Below are positions 17,380 to 24,124 of a stretch of DNA of 64,000 nt, one piece after another. The position numbers and the translations under genes were made by a program. Each line of letters begins with the position of its first letter. Positions within the stretch are counted from its first letter, which is position 1. The DNA lies in NCBI GenBank assembly GCA_018223415.1, contig JAGTTQ010000001.1, forward strand, positions 242,153 through 306,152, given 5' to 3'. The DNA is from Eubacteriaceae bacterium Marseille-Q4139. Its GTDB lineage: Bacteria > Bacillota > Clostridia > Lachnospirales > Lachnospiraceae. The notes beneath the pieces are model-generated. The model saw only the letters and a program-made list of their open reading frames with translations. It made no database searches and was not told the DNA's origin.

Positions 17380-18471
17380 CTATAAGGAAAAACCGGACAT
17401 GGCAGGAACGACAATCACCACAAGAATCCCGATGAACATCAACATCGTCGGGATAAACAGCCGGTTCTGGACGGCCTCGCCCATCCGGCGCGCATTGTGC
17501 TTTCTGTCCAGCCAGCACTCCTCATTGACTGCCCGCAGATCGTCGGCCAGGTTGACGTTTCCGGCCACATAGCTCTTGGCGATAATCGTGACCATCTTGT
17601 CCAGGTATTTGTTGTCGCACCGGCACTGGAGCCTCGTTAAAGCCGCCTGGAGCGTGGATGCCTGCCCCATCTCCTTCATGGCGAGGCGAAGCTCCCTTCC
17701 CATCAGCGTGTCGCTGTTTTCTGCCGCCTCTTCCATGGCTTTTACGATGTTCATGCCGGCCATGACGAGAAGCGTAATCTCGGAAATGACGTTTGGAAAG
17801 CTCTGTCCCAGCTCCTCCTGCCTTTTTTTCGCCCGCGTCCGCAGGTTATCGTAGGGAAGATAACCGTAAAGCGCCACAAGGCCAAAGCATACGGCCATGG
17901 GCACCAGGACCGTGCCGCCCGTCTTCCCGGCCGCCATCATGACGACGCCGGCCACACAGCCCAATATAACGCCCATATACATGCTGGAAATTAACGATGC
18001 CAGAAGATAATAGGCATAAATCGCGGAGTTTTTCTTCCCGCCTGTCTCCTGGTCGCGCTCTAACTCCACATAACCGCTGTGCTCGCAGTCGGACGTGAGC
18101 TTTCTCAAAAGATCATTGTCGCCGTCCAGCCGGATATCCGTGAGAAGCTGGTAGCCGAACAGGGCCATCAGATCCATAATGGTAAATTTCTTTCCGGACA
18201 TGTATTTCTCTTCCTGTTTTTCATGCCCGTCGATCTGTTTTTCCCATTCTTTCCTTTTCTTTTCGGCCTTTTTGTCTGAAACCGTATGGTATTTCTCATT
18301 TTTCGCAAGAAATTCTTCCATCGTCTCCGTCAGTCTCTGGCGCTCGAACCGATAGCTCCACGCCTTAGAAAGGACGATTTCTGCCGCCGCCATCCTGCCG
18401 GCCTTTCCGCTCTCGGCTAAAAAGATTACGGAAGCCGCCGTCGCCAGGATCATCAATATCACAGGAATCAT
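17380..18471 (-). CDS. tadC: TadC-like inner-membrane platform protein (T2SS F family)
   Basis: A 363-residue membrane protein with an N-terminal helix (MILATAASVIFLAES), a charged cytoplasmic region, paired helices near 165-210, and a conserved F-domain (LGQSFPNVISEITLLVMAGM ... EEAAENSD). It ends with a C-terminal membrane helix (FIGILVVIVVPAM). It lies 9 bp downstream of tadB, and GGAGG precedes its ATG. It should pair with TadB as the platform driven by TadA. Confidence 0.88.
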   Translation of the reverse strand: MIPVILMILATAASVIFLAESGKAGRMAAAEIVLSKAWSYRFERQRLTETMEEFLAKNEKYHTVSDKKAEKKRKEWEKQIDGHEKQEEKYMSGKKFTIMDLMALFGYQLLTDIRLDGDNDLLRKLTSDCEHSGYVELERDQETGGKKNSAIYAYYLLASLISSMYMGVILGCVAGVVMMAAGKTGGTVLVPMAVCFGLVALYGYLPYDNLRTRAKKRQEELGQSFPNVISEITLLVMAGMNIVKAMEEAAENSDTLMGRELRLAMKEMGQASTLQAALTRLQCRCDNKYLDKMVTIIAKSYVAGNVNLADDLRAVNEECWLDRKHNARRMGEAVQNRLFIPTMLMFIGILVVIVVPAMSGFSL

Positions 18472-18480
18472 ATGTACCTC

Positions 18481-19260
18481 CTACACCTCGATTTCCGCCG
18501 CCCGCACCGCGATCACATAGGATACAAAGGTGCAGATGACGCCGACCGTGGCCGATGCGCGGCCGATGGCTGTCGTAAACAGCGCGTCTAAAAATCCGCT
18601 TCCCATGGTGGACATGGCCGCCACGAGAATGAGCGGCAAAACGAGCATCATATACGCCTCGGATTTTGCCGACGTGATGCTGGTCTCGATCTCCATGGTG
18701 ATCTCTGCCTTGTCCTTGATGATGTCCCTGGTCTGCGAGACGATGTAGCCGAAATCGCTGGTCTTTCCTTCGATGGTCTTATAGATGGCCGCAAAGCTCG
18801 ACACGTCGTCGATCCCGCTTCTCTCTCCGAACTCTTCAAATCCCCTCGACATGGGAATTCCCGCCTGTTCATAGTCCGTTACGATCAGCCCGATCTCCCG
18901 CACGATATCGGAATCACTGTTGAAAATCATTTTCAGTTCCCTCAGGGAGTCTACGACGGCGTTCTCCATGGAACGGCCGCTTCCGCCGCTGACGGAAATG
19001 GAGACGATTTCCAGGAATTCCTTAAATTGCAGGCGCAGGCGCGACTGACGCTTCCGCACGACCGATTTGGCATAGTTTTTCTCCTGGAACACGGCGATCA
19101 CAAGGCCGCTGATGATGGAGACCGGGAGAAACTGGTAATAGATAAAAAGAATGATTCCAATCAGGACTGCAAACACGAGCCATGCCAGGACGTGCTGGGA
19201 CTTTGTCATGTTGCATTCGTAGTATTTAAGCCGTATTTTTTCCTTCCCGTTTTCCGCCAT
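18481..19260 (-). CDS. tadB: TadB-like inner-membrane platform protein (T2SS F family)
   Basis: A 259-residue protein with two N-terminal membrane helices (about 28-60), an F-type cytoplasmic domain (LQFKEFLEIVSISVSGGSGR, AGIPMSRGFEEFGERS, FAAIYKTIEGKT) and C-terminal helices (LVLPLILVAAMSTMGSGF). The start overlaps the 3' end of tadA by 35 bp, which suggests translational coupling. Confidence 0.88.
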   Translation of the reverse strand: MAENGKEKIRLKYYECNMTKSQHVLAWLVFAVLIGIILFIYYQFLPVSIISGLVIAVFQEKNYAKSVVRKRQSRLRLQFKEFLEIVSISVSGGSGRSMENAVVDSLRELKMIFNSDSDIVREIGLIVTDYEQAGIPMSRGFEEFGERSGIDDVSSFAAIYKTIEGKTSDFGYIVSQTRDIIKDKAEITMEIETSITSAKSEAYMMLVLPLILVAAMSTMGSGFLDALFTTAIGRASATVGVICTFVSYVIAVRAAEIEV

Positions 19261-20542
19261 CTTGTTCCTCCAGATAATCGTAAATGCCGGCCAGGACGAA
19301 TTTGTCCTGGTTTCTGATCCGGTTCCCCGTCCGCCTTAAGCTGCCCGACACTTTTTTTAACGTCGTATTTTCATCTTCTTCAAATTTATAAATAGGATTT
19401 AAGAGAATCCGGCCGTTTTCATAGCCGGCTACCTCCGAAATCTCCATGCACTTCCTGGAAAAGTCACGAAGCCTCGACAAATGAACAATGTAATCGACGG
19501 CCGAAGCAATCTGCTGGCGGATGGCTTCCAGGGGCAGATCGGCGCTTCCCGTCAAAACCATGGTCTCCAGACGGCTTAACATACCTTCGGGAGAGTTGGC
19601 GTGGCCCGTGGAAAGGCTCCCGTCGTGGCCCGTGTTCATGGCCTGGAGCATGTCTAACGCCTCCTCGCCTCGAACCTCGCCGACGACGATCCGGTCGGGA
19701 CGCATACGGAGAGACGCCTTGATGAGATCGCGGATGGTGATTTCCGCCGTTTCCTTGGAGTTCGCCTTCTTCGTCTCCATCCGCACCAGGTTCGGTACGT
19801 TCTTAATCTGAAGCTCGGCCGAGTCCTCGATGGTAATCACGCGTTCCCAGGGCTGGATGAAATTGGAAAGGGCGTTTAGAAACGTCGTCTTTCCGCTTCC
19901 CGTTCCTCCGCTCACAAAGACGTTGTGGCGGGATGTGACGACCTTCCTCAAAAAATCCGCCACCTCCGGCGTGATGGATTTGTATTCCAGAAGCTTTTCG
20001 ATGGTCATGGGATTTTTCGGGAACCGTCTAATCGTCACGGTCGCGCCGTTTAAGGCCACCGGCGGCAGCACCACATGGACACGGGAGCCGTCTTCCAGCC
20101 TGGCATCGACGATGGGGTTGCTGGCATCGACGGTACGGTCCATGCTGTTGACGAACCGCTGCACGATGCGGATTAAATCCTCGCTGCTCTCAAAATGTTC
20201 GGAAAGCCGCGAAAGCTTCCCGCTCTTCTCCACAAAAATCGTGTCGTAGCCGTTAATCATGACCTCGGTAATGTCGGGATCCATGATGATTTTTCCCAGG
20301 ATCCCAAGGCCCTCCACCGACTCAGTGATCGTGTATTTTAAGGTGTTTTTTTCCTTGAAGGAAAGGTTCTGGTAGTACCAGTAGAGCTCTTCATTGTTGA
20401 GCCTGGCCCATTCCACGCGCTCCGCAAGCTTCTCCTCCACCAGCCTTTTCATCTCGTCTCCGGAATATTCCCGGATCCTGCTGGCTTCCCGGATCACCTG
20501 CTTTAAGGCCGAGACTTCCTCCATAAAGTAATTTTTTGCCAT
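19226..20542 (-). CDS. tadA: TadA/CpaF-type secretion ATPase
   Basis: A 438-residue ATPase of the PilT/GspE superfamily. Motifs: Walker A GGTGSGKTTF, Asp box ITIEDSAEL, VRMETKKANS, Walker B VVGEVRGEEALDML, and the His box MNTGHDGSLSTGHANSPEGML. The N-terminal part (1-150) carries the CpaF-type helical domain (DITEVMINGYDTIFVEKSGK). It powers pilus assembly at the inner face of the membrane. It lies 18 bp downstream of tadZ. Confidence 0.93.
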   Translation of the reverse strand: MAKNYFMEEVSALKQVIREASRIREYSGDEMKRLVEEKLAERVEWARLNNEELYWYYQNLSFKEKNTLKYTITESVEGLGILGKIIMDPDITEVMINGYDTIFVEKSGKLSRLSEHFESSEDLIRIVQRFVNSMDRTVDASNPIVDARLEDGSRVHVVLPPVALNGATVTIRRFPKNPMTIEKLLEYKSITPEVADFLRKVVTSRHNVFVSGGTGSGKTTFLNALSNFIQPWERVITIEDSAELQIKNVPNLVRMETKKANSKETAEITIRDLIKASLRMRPDRIVVGEVRGEEALDMLQAMNTGHDGSLSTGHANSPEGMLSRLETMVLTGSADLPLEAIRQQIASAVDYIVHLSRLRDFSRKCMEISEVAGYENGRILLNPIYKFEEDENTTLKKVSGSLRRTGNRIRNQDKFVLAGIYDYLEEQDGGKREGKNTA

Positions 20543-20560
20543 GGCAGTCCTCTTTCGCTC

Positions 20561-21601
20561 CTATACCAGTTTTTCCGTCCGGATCTCGCCGTTTGCTTCG
20601 ATGGCGTTTAAAAGGGCGGAAAATGTCAGGTTTCCGTAATTATGGATCGTACCGGCCTCCGGAACGGAAAGGGCATTGCTGTATCTGGAGCCGCTTTCCG
20701 CGAAGTTTCGGATTAAAACCATTTTTTTCTTATATTCATTGACAAGGGCCTGCTTTGCAAAGAGCTCCATCTTTACGCCGGAGAGTTCCCCGGGCCGCTC
20801 CACGATAACGATCTTATCGGCAAATTCCAGGATGGTCCGGCTTAAGGCGTGAAGGCTGCTCTCCATGTCAATCACCAGCACGTCGCAAAGGCCGCACCGC
20901 CTGATTTTCATGAGAAGCTCTTTCATTTCCTCCGCCGTCACGGCGTCAAAATCTGCCAGCCGTTCAAAGCCCTCTAAATAAGAGATTCCGCCGTTTCCCG
21001 TCTTCAAAAGCCCTTTCAGCTTCAGCTCAAAATTCACCTTTTTGTCAGACGCCGCCTCGATTAGAGCCACGAGGCCCTCTTCCTTTCTCGGGTTTATGTA
21101 GGAGGAACTGTCAAGTTGTTCTGCGCTGAAAAAAAGCACGGATTTCCCCTGCTTTGCAAGCCGGCTTCCGACTGCAAGGGACGCCGCCGTCTTGCCGCTT
21201 CCCCCAATCGGGGAATAGACTGCGATACAAACGGTTTTCTGTGAACGATCCGGTTCCAGGGCTTCACCGGCCCTTTCCGCGTATTCACGAATGATCTGCT
21301 TATAGATATTGCTGACCCTCTGGTACTTTTCTGTCTTGACCTCCTCCGGATACAGCCCCGTATTTTTTGCCTCGTCGCTGTATAAACAGATCGGAAGCTC
21401 CACATGCTGAAATGGAAGCCGGTCTTCGGAAAGATCCGGGTCAAACAACAGTACATCGAAATGATTCGACTCCATGGCCGCCGTAAGTGTTTCCCTGCCT
21501 GTGTAGACATGTATTGCCAGCTCCTCGTACTGCCCCAGTGCCTCGGACAGACGCTCCATATATTCACGGTCGGAACTGGCAATCGCAACTGAAATATTCA
21601 T
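20561..21601 (-). CDS. tadZ: TadZ/CpaE-like ParA-family ATPase
   Basis: A 346-residue protein, the first tad gene. Residues 1-120 look like a receiver-type atypical domain (VAIASSDREYMERL, FDVLLFDPDL). Residues about 125-340 form a MinD/ParA ATPase with the deviant Walker A SPIGGSGKTAAS, and CDVLVIDMESSLHALSRTIL. TadZ proteins place the Tad machine in the cell. A sigma-A promoter lies 50-80 bp upstream. Confidence 0.85.
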   Translation of the reverse strand: MNISVAIASSDREYMERLSEALGQYEELAIHVYTGRETLTAAMESNHFDVLLFDPDLSEDRLPFQHVELPICLYSDEAKNTGLYPEEVKTEKYQRVSNIYKQIIREYAERAGEALEPDRSQKTVCIAVYSPIGGSGKTAASLAVGSRLAKQGKSVLFFSAEQLDSSSYINPRKEEGLVALIEAASDKKVNFELKLKGLLKTGNGGISYLEGFERLADFDAVTAEEMKELLMKIRRCGLCDVLVIDMESSLHALSRTILEFADKIVIVERPGELSGVKMELFAKQALVNEYKKKMVLIRNFAESGSRYSNALSVPEAGTIHNYGNLTFSALLNAIEANGEIRTEKLV

Positions 21602-21653
21602 ACCTTCCCCCTGCTTTCCGACTCTATACTCTGAATTTTTGTCTTTGCTTCTT

Positions 21654-21681
21654 ATTATAAACTTAAAATATATAAAGTCAA
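21654..21681 (-). promoter_or_regulatory. Sigma-A promoter of the tad operon
   Basis: On the minus strand TTGACT (21681-21676), 16-bp spacer, TATAAT (21659-21654), about 52 bp before the tadZ ATG. The region up to the divergent XRE gene at 21756 is very AT-rich, so the XRE protein could bind here; no repeat clear enough to call an operator was found. Confidence 0.65.
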
Positions 21682-21755
21682 GTAAAAATAGGTATTCATA
21701 ATTTATATTTCATGGCGACGCATGTTTTACAATAGACGCACGGAGGTGATGTCAT

Positions 21756-22058
21756 ATGCTCGAACAGGAATTTTCGGAACGTCTAACAAAACTCCGGCTA
21801 AAAAAAGGGGTGTCAGCCAGGGATATGAGCCTGACCCTTGGTCAAAGTGAATCCTACATTAACCGGATCGAAAGCCAGAAAATGCTTCCCTCCATGTCCG
21901 TCTTTTTTTATATCTGCGATTACTTTGGAATCACCCCAGAGGAATTTTTCGCCACGGAGGAAACGCCGGATCTGGAGATTTCGCAGGCTGTGGCCAAATT
22001 AAAATCCCTGGACAAAGAAAAACGGGATCACATCCTTGCTGTGATCCACGATTTATGA
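21756..22058 (+). CDS. XRE-family helix-turn-helix regulator
   Basis: A 100-residue DNA-binding protein. The XRE HTH spans about 8-62 (LRLKKGVSARDMSLTLGQ, SYINRIESQKMLPSM, then FYICDYFGITPEEFF). The last ~30 residues form a charged helical tail (KLKSLDKEKRDHIL). CGGAGGTGAT stands before the ATG. It is divergent from tadZ across 154 bp, so control of the tad operon is a reasonable guess only. Confidence 0.85.
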   Translation: MLEQEFSERLTKLRLKKGVSARDMSLTLGQSESYINRIESQKMLPSMSVFFYICDYFGITPEEFFATEETPDLEISQAVAKLKSLDKEKRDHILAVIHDL

Positions 22059-22088
22059 TGCAAAAACGCATCCGCCGCAATTTTCCAG

Positions 22089-22117
22089 TTGACAATTTTC
22101 TGAAACCGCGCTATGAT
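22089..22117 (+). promoter_or_regulatory. Consensus sigma-A promoter of the aroF leader
   Basis: TTGACA (22089-22094), 17-bp spacer, TATGAT (22112-22117). Transcription would begin near 22124, about 30 nt before the leader-peptide start. Confidence 0.8.
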
Positions 22118-22153
22118 AAACAAAATTATTTTGATTCTGAGAGGATTTTAACT

Positions 22154-22267
22154 ATGTTAAAGACTTCTTTGTTTGCAGCATCCTTTTCTTTTTATTACTT
22201 TCCGGGCTATTATTACAGCGCGGACTTTTTTGCTTGCTGCGGACATGCCTCTCCGAATCCCAGATAA
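22154..22267 (+). CDS. Phe/Tyr-rich leader peptide of DAHP synthase attenuator (37 aa)
   Basis: ATG at 22154 follows GAGAGGA by 7 nt. The 37-residue peptide holds six Phe and five Tyr but no Trp; residues 11-21 read FSFYYFPGYYY and 25-26 are FF. It lies between a consensus promoter and an intrinsic terminator, 90 bp before the first enzyme of aromatic amino-acid synthesis. This is the layout of translation-coupled attenuation, as in enterobacterial pheA. Stalling on Phe/Tyr codons when charged tRNA is low would free 22234-22248 to pair with 22303-22313. A longer in-frame reading from 22055 starts before the promoter and is not credible. Confidence 0.8.
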   Translation: MLKTSLFAASFSFYYFPGYYYSADFFACCGHASPNPR

Positions 22268-22292
22268 AAAATCGGGAATTCAGAAACCAGGA

Positions 22293-22332
22293 GCCGGTAT
22301 CTGCATGCAGCAGATGCCGGCTTTTCTATTTT
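22293..22332 (+). terminator. Attenuator terminator ahead of DAHP synthase
   Basis: A 12-bp stem with one G-U pair (22293-22304 with 22310-22321, GCCGG...), a 5-nt loop, then TTTTCTATTTT. A competing pairing is possible: TTGCTG and CATGC at 22234-22248 with GCATG and CAGCAG at 22303-22313, which would break the terminator. Confidence 0.85.
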
Positions 22333-22357
22333 CCGTCACTAAAGGAGGAGCTTCACC

Positions 22358-23377
22358 ATGATTATTATCCTGAAAAAACACGCCAATCCTGCAAAAGTTG
22401 AGGAATTAAAAGAGACCCTCACAAGCCGCGGCTTCCGTCTCCACCTCTCAGATGGCACCGACACATCCTTAATCGGCCTCATCGGCGACACCTCTGCCGT
22501 CCAGGAGGACTGGCTGCGGGCCATGGACGTGGTCGAGGACGTGCGCCGCATCAAAGAGCCCTACAAAAAGGCCGGCCGCTCCATGCATCCCGAAGACACG
22601 GTCATCGACGTCTGCGGAAGAAAGATCGGCGGCGGCCATTTCCAGGTCATTGCCGGCCCCTGCTCCATCGAGACGAAGGAACAGATCACGGAGGTGGCCG
22701 AAGATGTGAAACATTCCGGCGCCCATCTCCTTCGCGGCGGCGCCTTCAAGCCGAGGACTTCCCCCTACTCCTTCCAGGGACTTCACGAACAGGGGCTTGA
22801 CCTTCTCTTAGAGGCAAAAAAAGCCACCGGCCTCCCGGTGGTGACAGAAATCATGAGTACGGAGCATCTTCCCCTTTTCGACGATGTGGACGTGATCCAG
22901 GTTGGCGCCAGGAACATGCAGAACTTTGAGCTTTTAAAGGAACTCGGAAAGCTTCAGAAACCCATTCTCTTAAAACGCGGCCTGGCAAACACCTTAGACG
23001 AGCTTTTGATGAGTGCCGAGTACATCCTGGCCGGAGGAAATGAAAATGTCATCCTCTGCGAGCGCGGCATCCGTACCTTCGAGACCTCCACCAGGAACAC
23101 CCTGGACATCTCGGCGATCCCCATGTTAAAGCAGAAGACCCATCTCCCCGTCATCATTGACCCGAGCCACGCGGCCGGCATCCGCTTCATGGTGGAGCCG
23201 CTCTCCCTCGCAGCCATCGCGGCCGGCGCCGACGGCCTGATGATCGAGGTTCACAATAATCCGGAAAAGGCCCTCTGCGACGGCGCCCAGTCCTTGACGC
23301 CGCAGGCGTTTGATAAGCTGATGAAAAAGATTGAGAAATCGGTGGAATTTCATAGAAGGTTGAAAGAGGAAGCGTAA
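22358..23377 (+). CDS. aroF: 3-deoxy-7-phosphoheptulonate (DAHP) synthase, type I-beta
   Basis: A 339-residue enzyme joining phosphoenolpyruvate and erythrose 4-phosphate, the first step of the shikimate pathway. Residues 1-68 form the ferredoxin-like regulatory domain (MIIILKKHANPAKVEELKE) known in Thermotoga-type enzymes to bind Tyr/Phe. The barrel has VIAGPCSIET, LRGGAFKPRTSPYSFQG, QVGARNMQN, KPILLKRG, CERGIRTFE and VIIDPSHAAG. AAAGGAGGAG precedes the ATG. It stands alone after the attenuator and is followed by a terminator. Confidence 0.95.
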   Translation: MIIILKKHANPAKVEELKETLTSRGFRLHLSDGTDTSLIGLIGDTSAVQEDWLRAMDVVEDVRRIKEPYKKAGRSMHPEDTVIDVCGRKIGGGHFQVIAGPCSIETKEQITEVAEDVKHSGAHLLRGGAFKPRTSPYSFQGLHEQGLDLLLEAKKATGLPVVTEIMSTEHLPLFDDVDVIQVGARNMQNFELLKELGKLQKPILLKRGLANTLDELLMSAEYILAGGNENVILCERGIRTFETSTRNTLDISAIPMLKQKTHLPVIIDPSHAAGIRFMVEPLSLAAIAAGADGLMIEVHNNPEKALCDGAQSLTPQAFDKLMKKIEKSVEFHRRLKEEA

Positions 23378-23406
23378 TCGGATTTCCCTGATGCTCCCAA
23401 ACATTC

Positions 23407-23446
23407 AAAAAATCTGCCCCTGGCTGTGCCTGCGGGCAGATTTTTT
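23407..23446 (+). terminator. Intrinsic terminator after DAHP synthase
   Basis: Perfect 13-bp arms AAAAAATCTGCCC (23407-23419) and GGGCAGATTTTTT (23434-23446), 30 bp after the stop. Confidence 0.9.
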
Positions 23447-23637
23447 GGTCTTGGTTTCATTTTGGGGAAGCCATCGATGATTCAAAGGGCTGCAATGGTT
23501 TTGGAAGATCTTTCCCGCTCTTTGGCAATATCATATACTTACCAGGGGAGCCATTGGGGTGTTATGCCAGCCGCCGGACGTTGTACGAAAGGGGGCTGGT
23601 GCTATCTGTCATAACGCTTGTTATACTTTTTATACGC

Positions 23638-23681
23638 AAAAAATAGCGCCCCCGCTCTGGTAAAGTAAGGCGCTATTTTTT
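23638..23681. terminator. Bidirectional intrinsic terminator
   Basis: Perfect 13-bp arms AAAAAATAGCGCC (23638-23650) and GGCGCTATTTTTT (23669-23681) with an 18-nt loop. It ends the leftward small RNA described at this locus, and could also end a rightward transcript. The stretch 23447-23637 contains a 62-residue open frame (from 23426) with no ribosome site that starts inside the previous terminator; I see no convincing gene in it. Confidence 0.85.
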
Positions 23682-23733
23682 AGCTAAAACTTGCCGGCGG
23701 CTGGGCTTCATCCAGTCAGCGGCTCTCTTGTTA
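23638..23733 (-). ncRNA. Small RNA (about 95 nt), antitoxin-like
   Basis: On the minus strand a consensus promoter (TTGACA 23767-23762, 17-bp spacer, TATAAT 23744-23739) is followed within about 60 nt by a strong intrinsic terminator (23638-23681). The predicted RNA runs from about 23733 to 23638 and holds no open frame with a start and ribosome site. A short, strongly promoted RNA ending in a two-way terminator is the layout of antisense antitoxins of type I systems in Firmicutes. No toxin frame was found on the opposite strand. Function is inferred. Confidence 0.6.
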
Positions 23734-23738
23734 AGTAT

Positions 23739-23767
23739 ATTATATGCCGATTATGACTGTTTGTCAA
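23739..23767 (-). promoter_or_regulatory. Consensus sigma-A promoter of the small RNA
   Basis: TTGACA (23767-23762), 17-bp spacer, TATAAT (23744-23739): a perfect match on both hexamers, reading leftward away from the iron-sulfur gene's 3' end and into the terminator at 23681. Confidence 0.8.
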
Positions 23768-23803
23768 ATGCAATTTCCGGCCTCGACAGACTTTTATCCT
23801 CCA

Positions 23804-24124
23804 CTATTTTCCGCCCTTTTCCTGCCTCGTCACCAGATCCTTTATAACACGTCCGCCCGCCGGCTCCAGAACCACGTCTTCGCCCGTGAGAACCGTATTG
23901 CAGGCCAACCGCACGCTTCCGTTTACGCGCACGGCACAGCGGCCGCAAATCCCCTGACGGCAGGCACTGTGGGAATAAAAGCTCAAGGTTCCGTCCAGAT
24001 GATCCCCGATGTATTCGAGAAGATCCATGACGGTTTTCCTGTCCTCCGCCTTAAATTCCACCTGAAATTCATCGTAATGAGGCGCCTCCTCTCCCGGGCG
24101 GAAGCGATACACCTTTGCCTTCAT
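23804..24124 (-). CDS. 2Fe-2S ferredoxin-type subunit (SdhB/FrdB N-terminal domain)
   Basis: A 106-residue protein with a plant-type 2Fe-2S motif (C..GICGRC, then C 11 residues on: ACRQGICGRCAVRVNG...LAC), as in the N-terminal half of fumarate reductase/succinate dehydrogenase iron-sulfur subunits. The C-terminal half with 3Fe-4S and 4Fe-4S sites is missing. Its start directly abuts the flavoprotein stop at 24125. It probably passes electrons to or from that flavoprotein. Last gene of the sigma-54-type operon. Confidence 0.82.
   Translation of the reverse strand: MKAKVYRFRPGEEAPHYDEFQVEFKAEDRKTVMDLLEYIGDHLDGTLSFYSHSACRQGICGRCAVRVNGSVRLACNTVLTGEDVVLEPAGGRVIKDLVTRQEKGGK

Noticed and set aside
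22055..22267. 70-residue ORF beginning at the XRE gene stop
   Set aside because: Its first 33 codons span the consensus promoter at 22089-22117 and lack a ribosome site; only the last 37 codons, with their own GAGAGGA site, form the leader peptide.
23426..23614. 62-residue plus-strand ORF ending CTKGGWCYLS
   Set aside because: It starts inside the DAHP synthase terminator, has no ribosome site and no membrane segment. It may hold remnants of a toxin region but is not a supportable gene.
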